NCBI GenBank assembly: GCA_003550305.1
Contig: QKYT01000135.1
Span: forward strand, 85,899 to 98,928
Source: Glomus cerebriforme
Taxonomy: Eukaryota; Glomeromycota; Glomeromycetes; Glomerales; Glomeraceae
Length of the DNA: 13,030 nucleotides
Direction of reading: 5' to 3'
Shown here: positions 6,948-13,030 of the stretch, one piece after another
Position numbering within the stretch: the first letter of the stretch is position 1
How the letters are laid out: every line of letters begins with the position of its first letter
Made by a program: the position numbers and the translations under genes
Notes under the pieces: model-generated
The model's input: only the letters and a program-made list of their open reading frames with translations
What the model was told of the DNA's origin: nothing
The model's database searches: none

Positions 6948-7265
6948 TTTATCGTTCGAATATTTCGAATATAAATTTATATTAACCATTGTACGTCCTA
7001 AATATTGTACCCTGTAATTGTCACTTGATCAAAGTTTAACTTACCAGTTGCGTCATTAGTCATAGCTTTATTGTATAATGATATCAGATACCTATATAAG
7101 TATTCATTAATAAATTACAGTAAACAAATTTGAAACGGGGAGTTTCAAATTTTGGAGACCTCTTCATACCATTTTATCCCGTAAATTTTTTTTTTTTTAT
7201 TTATTTTTTTTCGTAAATATTATCAAATATATTAAATATTTTATTTGATATTAACCAAAAACAAA
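6948..7265 (+). promoter_or_regulatory. Intergenic region: 3' end of chromate gene and arrestin-like gene promoter
   Basis: A tandem 9-mer TTCGAATAT occurs twice at 6955-6972, just after the transporter stop. A good TATA box, TATATAAG, lies at 7093-7100, about 165 bases before the next ATG. A strong hairpin (7126-7152) and a poly-T tract (about 7188-7210) follow it. No gene lies here. Confidence 0.45.
7126..7152 (+). promoter_or_regulatory. 11-bp perfect hairpin in predicted 5' leader
   Basis: AAATTTGAAAC (7126-7136) pairs perfectly with GTTTCAAATTT (7142-7152) across a GGGGA loop. It starts about 26 bases after the TATA box, so the structure would sit at or near the mRNA 5' end of the arrestin-like gene, or act as a palindromic protein site in DNA. 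Confidence 0.45.
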
Positions 7266-8291
7266 ATGACAGAAATTATTAATATTCCACCAAAATCAAT
7301 ATATAAAAAAAGTAGTAAAAAAGTATTCTTTTCATACCCAGAAAACCAAACTCAATTTCTAGTAGGTTATTATGGAGTATCTCCAAATGCTTCGATTATT
7401 GGAACTTTACACCTAAGATTTCCTTCATCAAATCCTTTATTAGCGACTAAAATTGACCTCAATTTTAAAGGATATGAAAAGGTTAAATGGACAGAAAATA
7501 AAGGAGAATCCACTGCAACGTATAGAGCAATAGGAACATTTGTAAGTAAATTATTTCAAATATGGAAAACATCAGATCCTAATGGAGATTTTGAAGAAAT
7601 TCAAGATCTAGACATACCTTTTAAAATTAATTTGCCCGAAGTTTTGCCTCCTACTATTGAAATTGATAATGGCAGAGGGAAAATTAGATATGAATTAATT
7701 GTTAATATTAAACGTAAAGGAAATTTATGGAAATTGGAAGGATCAGAAAAATCTGTTGTATTATCTATCAATTTTAATAAATATGCATTATTTCCAATTA
7801 ATTTGCAACCATTTAATTGGAGTCAATTAAATAATCATATAGCTAAATCTCGTGGATTAGGTTATAATATTACACTGGAAAATTCTATTGGGGGTCCAAA
7901 TATGCCTTTTATTATAAATTTAATATTAAATTTTCATAAACAAGATTTTATAATTTCAAAAATATCCTTTGGTATTAAAGAATATCATACATTAATAGCT
8001 CCTATGAACAGTAGAAATTCTTCATTTTATTTAGTAGAAAAAGATATTAAAGGAAGTGAACTTTTATTATATGATGGTATAGTTAATACACAAGCTAAAT
8101 TAGAAATAGATAAAAATAATAAAAAACTTTGTTGGACTATAAGTGACGGAAGACACATTGTTGTAAGTCATAAAATTAAAATTAAAATCCATTGTGGAAG
8201 GATATTAACTAGTAATATTAAATTAGAAACTGGAGTTCAAATTAAAAACATTTTATTGGAAGATAATGAACTTCCTGCTTATAGTCTATAA
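7266..8291 (+). CDS. Arrestin-like domain protein
   Basis: A single-exon gene of 341 residues. The ATG at 7266 is used because the upstream in-frame extension (from 7245) begins with a non-ATG codon; A is at -3. Arrestin-like proteins are two-lobed beta-sandwich adaptors which, in fungi, often recruit ubiquitin ligases to membrane transporters. The N-lobe shows the family pattern: IIGTLHLRF (44-52), a strand ending DLNFKGYEKVKW (64-75), IPFKINLPEVLPP (117-129), GKIRYELIVNIKRKG (138-152) and a closing strand VVLSINFNKYALFP (164-177). The second half (about 195-325) is strand-rich, as expected for the C-lobe. The protein ends ELPAYSL; LPAY (336-339) resembles an L/P-P-x-Y motif that binds WW domains of Nedd4/Rsp5-type ligases. 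That function is inference. The assignment is by pattern, not search. Confidence 0.75.
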   Translation: MTEIINIPPKSIYKKSSKKVFFSYPENQTQFLVGYYGVSPNASIIGTLHLRFPSSNPLLATKIDLNFKGYEKVKWTENKGESTATYRAIGTFVSKLFQIWKTSDPNGDFEEIQDLDIPFKINLPEVLPPTIEIDNGRGKIRYELIVNIKRKGNLWKLEGSEKSVVLSINFNKYALFPINLQPFNWSQLNNHIAKSRGLGYNITLENSIGGPNMPFIINLILNFHKQDFIISKISFGIKEYHTLIAPMNSRNSSFYLVEKDIKGSELLLYDGIVNTQAKLEIDKNNKKLCWTISDGRHIVVSHKIKIKIHCGRILTSNIKLETGVQIKNILLEDNELPAYSL

Positions 8292-8673
8292 AGTAAAAGG
8301 TCATTCAGTATTTATTACTTAACGAATATTTAATATTAATTATTATTATATATAGCCATATAGGTATTTATATATACACATATATATACATAAAAATAAA
8401 ATAAAATTTTATATAAAAAGAATCATTCTCGTTCTACCAATAATTACAGTAAATAATAAAGAGATACGGTATTCTGAAGAAAAATGAAGAAAAAATGATC
8501 AAATATAAAATTTGATTGTCAATTTCTCTGTGATTACTTACGTGACAGAGACGCCATCATACCATATAACAATATGCTCATTATTAGTTATTGTGGTCAA
8601 TTCATGTTTATATAATTTTTACTCTTGACTCATCATTAATTTTTATAATCTCTTTTATAAAACTATTTTTATA
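8292..8673. other. Intergenic spacer with polyadenylation signal and TA-rich tract
   Basis: About 380 bases without a gene. A TA-dinucleotide-rich stretch runs from about 8337 to 8392, and overlapping AATAAA signals follow (8394-8405), suitable for ending the arrestin-like transcript. The right part is the presumed promoter of the F-box gene, without a clear motif. Confidence 0.5.
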
Positions 8674-10223
8674 ATGGCTATAAAAATACTTTCAAATGAA
8701 AATTTGCAAGAAATCTTTGATAATATTGAAGATAACAATACTTTATTTTCAAATTATTTGTAAATAAACATTGGTGTGAAAATGTAGTCATTACTTTATG
8801 GAGAAAACCATTTAGTTATAACATTGAAGAAAAGAAATTGGTTAAAATAATTCCAGTCCTCCTTTTATAAAGTACAGAACAAGAAAGAACTGAATTGAAC
8901 CTTCAAGATATTCCAACCAAAACTATATTTGAATATGGATGGTTTATTCAACAAATTGATATACCCATATTATACAATTTAGTTGATTATTATAATAATT
9001 ATTATACTTACAATCTGAAAAAATATTTTAGAGTAATAATTAAAAATATATTTATGAAAACAAAGGGACTAGAGGAATTAAGATTTTCACATTCCAATGA
9101 TATGGATTATATAATGGAACTAACTCTTGCATTACCAAGATCACAAATGTTACTTAGTCAAATCACAAAGGTGAACTTTAATATTATGCACTGTTCACCT
9201 TTTCTTGAATTATCAAATTATGTCAAAAACATAAAGTATCTTATTATCACATTTACTTGCATTAATAGAAATATGGATGAGAATATTATTACGCTTAATA
9301 TTTTTAAAGATCTAATTAAACTAATTTCTGTTCAAAATAATTTAGAATATTTTGACATAAAAGTCGTGAATAATGTTTCGGAGTGGAAAATGACAAAATG
9401 GAGACAAATTTTCTTTGAACTTTCTAAATATTCATCTCACTCTATTAAATATTTAAAGATTGAAGGTTGTTTTGATCAAGAACAAACTGATTTGAATTTT
9501 TTATCTTATTGTTCAAATCTTGAAGAGTTTCATTTAGATTCCATGATTATTGATTATGATCAAATGAATTGCTTAAAAGATATTTATTTGCCAAAATTAT
9601 TTTCTTTCTCATTCCTTGATTGTTGGATAACATCGGTTCTTAAATCAAACACATCTAAAAAAGTTTGGATAGATTTTATCTCAGAATTTCTAAAAAATCA
9701 TGCAAGTACTTTGAAGGAAATAAAATTAGTTCATTCTAAAAAGTCATATTTGATATCATTTTATAATACTATATCCTTCTATTGTGTAAATCTTACAATG
9801 CTTGGATTAAAATTAGATCATATTTTTGGATATTATAAAAATGATAATAAGAATCATGAAGTTGTGTTAAAAGAGTTCAAATCTGTTTGTAGTAATTGTT
9901 TAAAACTAAAGAAAATTATTTTATTTTTTTCAAAATATATTTACAAAATACCTGATGAATTAATGTTACAATTTATTCAATCACTTCCTAATTCTATAGC
10001 ATTTCTTTCATTTGAAGGATTAATTGAACTTGATATTATAAAAGAAATTTTAAGAATTAATTATAATTTAATCAATTTAGATTTTTATTATTATACGTGT
10101 GCTGATACATTAGAAGAAGAAATTAATGAAGAGAAAGGTAGAAAATTAAAGCTTTGGTTCGATAAAAAAAGAATTAGTATTCATTGGACTTCAATATATA
10201 AATATTTCTTAAATTTACTTTAA
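8674..10223 (+). pseudogene. F-box/leucine-rich protein gene, disrupted in the F-box (or with a 113-nt intron)
   Basis: ATG at 8674 starts an F-box: ILSNENLQEIFDNIEDNNTLFSNYL, then TAA at 8761-8763. The second F-box half, VNKHWCENVVITLWRKPF, follows in another frame from 8760, as if one G were lost. That frame meets TAA at 8868-8870, then stays open to 10223 for about 450 codons. The long part is rich in leucine, isoleucine and asparagine with irregular repeats such as LKYLKIEGC, LEEFHLDS and LTMLGLKL, fitting a leucine-rich substrate-binding region. F-box proteins bring substrates to SCF ubiquitin ligases. A GT at 8760 and an AG at 8871-8872 would, if spliced, skip both lesions and give 478 residues in frame, but would delete half the F-box. 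I favour a recent pseudogene; the alternative is a spliced, altered gene. Confidence 0.65.
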
Positions 10224-11138
10224 TATTATTATAATAATTGCGTAGGAAGGTAAATATTTTATTAAATATTTTGCAGAAATTTTTTTCTAAAAATTTATAC
10301 TAGATTATAAAAGAAGTGGTGATTAGAAGGTAATAAGCTTAATTAGTTTAAGATTGAGATTGAAGAATAAATTGAATATTAAAATAAAATTTTCTATATA
10401 TTATTTTTTTATTTTGTTCTTTATTTTTCTAATTTAGTGCAAAAAAAAAAAAAAGGAAATTTAAACCAAGAATGTTTTTAATTGGTCATAAAAGACAAAT
10501 GGTTTGATCGATACGAAAAGGAAAGTTGAGAATTAAATATCCTTAGCACTATTAATTTTTTAAGGTATAGCTCATAAAGTCATTCAAATGAAATAATCCA
10601 TATAAAAAAGAATGTCAGGAAAATTGCAATATTCTGTGAAGTTGAGATATTACAATATTCTAGAAAACATTACATTCTTTTTTTATAGGAGGATCGTGTG
10701 GTTAAATGATTATGATGTGTTAAAATATAATATAAATTATTAAATTATTAAAGAATTAACGTTAGAATTTATCAAATCATTTTTAACTTGAATTATTAAA
10801 ATTGGGTATTAAAAATTTATTAACAAATTTGGTTATTTTCATTTATATATGTATTAAGTAAGAATTGATTCAATTTAATAAAAGAAAGAAGAAAATTAAA
10901 TACATATTATCTTTGGATCTTTAAGATGACCCGATATATTACATATGCAGAATTATTTCTTATTAATTGTCTACTAAAAAATTCTGAATTCTTAATACCA
11001 ATCATTAGAGCAGTGATGAAACAATAAAGGTTTTAAAGAAGGTTACTTTAAAAAATGTGAACTATTTTAACTAAATATTTTTTATAAACTGCAAGATTCT
11101 AATGTTACAGACTAGTTAAAATTTTAATTAAATAGTGT
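10224..11138. other. Intergenic region between convergent genes; no gene seen
   Basis: About 915 AT-rich bases with stops in all frames. AATAAA at 10367-10372 could end the F-box transcript. A run of A residues begins at 10441. The only structured block is the inverted-repeat pair at 10597-10690. I see no tRNA or other RNA gene. The F-box and BTB genes converge on this region. Confidence 0.5.
10597..10690. repeat. 94-bp inverted-repeat block
   Basis: AAAAAAGAATGT (10604-10615) is the exact reverse complement of 10672-10683; extending outward to TCC/GGA gives 15 of 19 matches. Inside, two direct near-copies of ATTGCAATATTCT / ATTACAATATTCT lie about 27 bases apart. It may be a tiny MITE or a hairpin-forming spacer; no target-site duplication was found. 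Confidence 0.4.
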
Positions 11139-11762
11139 TTAGTATTCATTTATGACCCGGTTTTCCCCTGCTTTCATTCCTACAGATGAATCAAATATGG
11201 GACCTACAGGAACACTTGTTGATACTACTATAAAGGGTACATATTCTTCAATAAATTCAACAAATGAATGTCGACATCTAGAATCATAATAATTAAAATA
11301 TTCATCAGCCTGTTTAGGTCTAGGATCATGACCACGAGGACATTTATGATAACGAATTGGTTCAATTCCAGTTCCAATCACATGATAACCTTTCTTTAAA
11401 TAAACTTCAAGTTCCCAAGTTCGAATTTTTTTGGTATCTTGATTAATTTGTTCAGAATTTAATTTAGATTTGATTTCAAAGACAAGATCTTCAATACAAT
11501 AAAATTCCGCTTCTTGTAATAAATCTTCAAGTAATGCTTTATCAATAAGAATTCTTTTTGGTAAAGTATTATTTCTTAAAAATTCAAGTACATATTTGAA
11601 TAACTCTCCATTTCTATCAATGAAGATATTATTTTTATCATCAAGTGTGGTAGAAAAATTACCACTGAAAAGACCCGAGAAGAAACTTTCTTGTTTCAAA
11701 AGTGTATTTTTTGTAGTGGTATAAAGCACGCCACCAACATTAAGAGTAACAATTGAATTCAT
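11139..11762 (-). CDS. BTB/POZ (T1, KCTD-like) domain protein
   Basis: A single-exon minus-strand gene of 207 residues; ATG at 11762 with A at -3. The first about 100 residues are a BTB domain of the potassium-channel tetramerisation (T1/KCTD) type: IVTLNVGGVLYTTTKNTLL (4-22), a short FSGLFSGNF (28-36), FIDRNGELFKYVLEFLRNNT (47-66), and LLQEAEFYCIEDLV (81-94). Proteins with this fold form oligomers, and many act as adaptors for cullin-3 ubiquitin ligases. No membrane segments are present, so it is not a channel. The remaining about 100 residues contain KKGYHVIGTG (123-132) and cysteine/histidine pairs C141-x3-H145 and C163-x-H165, of unknown role. It is convergent with the F-box gene and has no operon partner. 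BTB identity is secure; the substrate is unknown. Confidence 0.85.
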   Translation of the reverse strand: MNSIVTLNVGGVLYTTTKNTLLKQESFFSGLFSGNFSTTLDDKNNIFIDRNGELFKYVLEFLRNNTLPKRILIDKALLEDLLQEAEFYCIEDLVFEIKSKLNSEQINQDTKKIRTWELEVYLKKGYHVIGTGIEPIRYHKCPRGHDPRPKQADEYFNYYDSRCRHSFVEFIEEYVPFIVVSTSVPVGPIFDSSVGMKAGENRVINEY

Positions 11763-13030
11763 TATAAAGTCAAAAGTGATGATGAAAAAAAAAATAATAC
11801 TGTTGAAGGCTTTAAAGTTACGCCAACTTGTCGATCTCTCAATATTTACATCGTATGATTGATTGAATTTTATGATAGTTCTATAAAAAAAAAAAAAATA
11901 AAAAGATTCTTTAAAAATAAATCATTTCTTTTAACGAATAATTCATTTATAAAGAAAATATCAAAAAAATCAGATCTAAAGCTTTAAATATATAAACGCT
12001 GAATAATAGAAAATAACATGTGACTTTCAATAATAACAACAAATCTTTTTATTAAATTGGAACAAATTTATTCCGTACCAGAAATGCACTAGCATTTTTT
12101 ATGATTACAAGTCACACAGAGTATTTATGACTGTAGATCATAATAGACGCTTTAGTCTAAACCTATTTCATACTTTTTTTTTTATGGAAAGATTTATTTT
12201 TATTAATTTCCTGTTATTTTTAAAAAAATGTCATGCACTGAATTCTAAAAATTTATCTCGTATGCATTCTAATCTCTAAACCAAATTAAGAATTGTTTAT
12301 TTTTTTTTTCCGTAACTTGCATAGATTATTTTTTTGATAATCCTTTTTAGTTTTTTTTTTAAAAAAAATCATGATTTGATGTTTCATGGAAATAGAATAG
12401 TAGATTAAAGTGTAAGAAAAACTAATTAAAAAGTTTCTTGATACTCTCTTGAAACCGTAAAAATAAAATGAATAAGGAAAAGATCTCTTTTAAAATTTGT
12501 CAAATAAAAGCCGATATATATCTTAGCTAACTATTTAAGATCTAATCGTTAAACTTAGAAAAAAGAATGTCCCGTTAAAGCATTGTTAAAAAAATTTTTT
12601 TTTCCTCGAGAAATTGAATTCTTTTAACTGCTTTTTCTTTTTTCTTTTCTTTTTTTTTTTTTTTACAAGAAAAAAAAAATTAAATATATAAAAGTAATAA
12701 AAGATTAACCAATAAGAAAAAGCTTAAAAGATCCCCAATTTCTTGAAATAACTTTTAATTATTTTTAATTTGGACAGTTCATCATAAATAATAAAAAAAA
12801 AGAAGTTCCGTAATAAATTAATTGCATCATGATTATTTATGGTACATTTTTATATTTACACATCATGTAACAATTTATTATATCTGATATTGGACTGAAT
12901 GACAATCATAATTATATATTATCTATCATGTGCATTTAAAAAGAATCTTCCCACTTTGTTAATAAAAATAATTACGTTCCCTTAATAGGTAATAGGCTTA
13001 AATTGATTTTCTTTAATGTATAAAAAAAAA
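11763..13030. other. AT-rich non-coding region; no gene seen
   Basis: About 1.27 kb with stops in all frames and many homopolymer runs, including a T-to-A switch near 12351-12368 and a polypyrimidine stretch at about 12631-12664 followed by ACAAG and nine A residues. The first few hundred bases presumably hold the promoter of the minus-strand BTB gene, but I can name no motif. No tRNA, ORF or transposon end is evident. Confidence 0.5.

Noticed and set aside
10688..10760. tRNA-like start (GGATCGTGTGGTTAAATGAT)
   Set aside because: No A-box or B-box match, no acceptor-stem partner and no cloverleaf could be built.
5337..11762. Functional cluster of transporter, arrestin-like, F-box and BTB genes
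   Set aside because: Spacing is several hundred bases, strands differ, each gene has its own promoter region, and these adaptor families are abundant and dispersed in such genomes. No evidence links them.

Overview
The window looks like nuclear DNA of a very AT-rich fungus. Three things point there: short GT...AG introns in the chromate-transporter gene, long poly-A/T tracts, and families typical of arbuscular mycorrhizal fungi (Glomeromycotina, Rhizophagus-like), namely F-box/leucine-rich and BTB proteins, arrestin-like proteins, and abundant decayed Tc1/mariner, non-LTR and miniature inverted-repeat elements with CATGTGAC-type words. The genus is an inference; no ribosomal or other marker gene is present. 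Two undetermined bases (202 and 265) show this is draft sequence.

Layout. 1-388 is the right end of a dead Tc1/mariner-like element with its transposase start on the minus strand. 389-2350 holds no recognisable gene. 2351-2768 is a retroposed polyadenylated sequence with a 10-bp target-site duplication. 2872-3178 carries two strong palindromes around a degenerate telomere-like TTAGGR tract. 3266-3669 is a well-preserved miniature element with 41-bp terminal inverted repeats. 3849-4827 is a second, older inverted-repeat element split by a 5'-truncated LINE-like insertion with a 15-bp target-site duplication. 4993-5173 is a duplicated segment just upstream of the first real gene.

Genes. (1) A three-exon ChrA-type chromate transporter on the plus strand (5337-6947, 484 aa after splicing), with a possible upstream ORF. 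(2) A single-exon arrestin-like protein on the plus strand (7266-8291). (3) An F-box/leucine-rich protein gene on the plus strand (8674-10223), broken by a one-base frameshift and a stop codon inside the F-box; both lesions could also be removed by a 113-nt intron-like interval. (4) A BTB/T1 (KCTD-like) protein on the minus strand (11139-11762). The rest, including 11763-13030, is AT-rich non-coding sequence.

How they work together. These are independent eukaryotic genes, not an operon. Loosely, three of the four families (arrestin-like, F-box, BTB) are adaptor types often linked to ubiquitin-dependent trafficking or degradation, but nothing in the sequence shows that they act together. I found no convincing new multi-gene system. 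The most informative signals are the nested transposon history at 3.8-4.8 kb, the retroposed transcript at 2.4-2.8 kb, and the F-box lesion/intron ambiguity.
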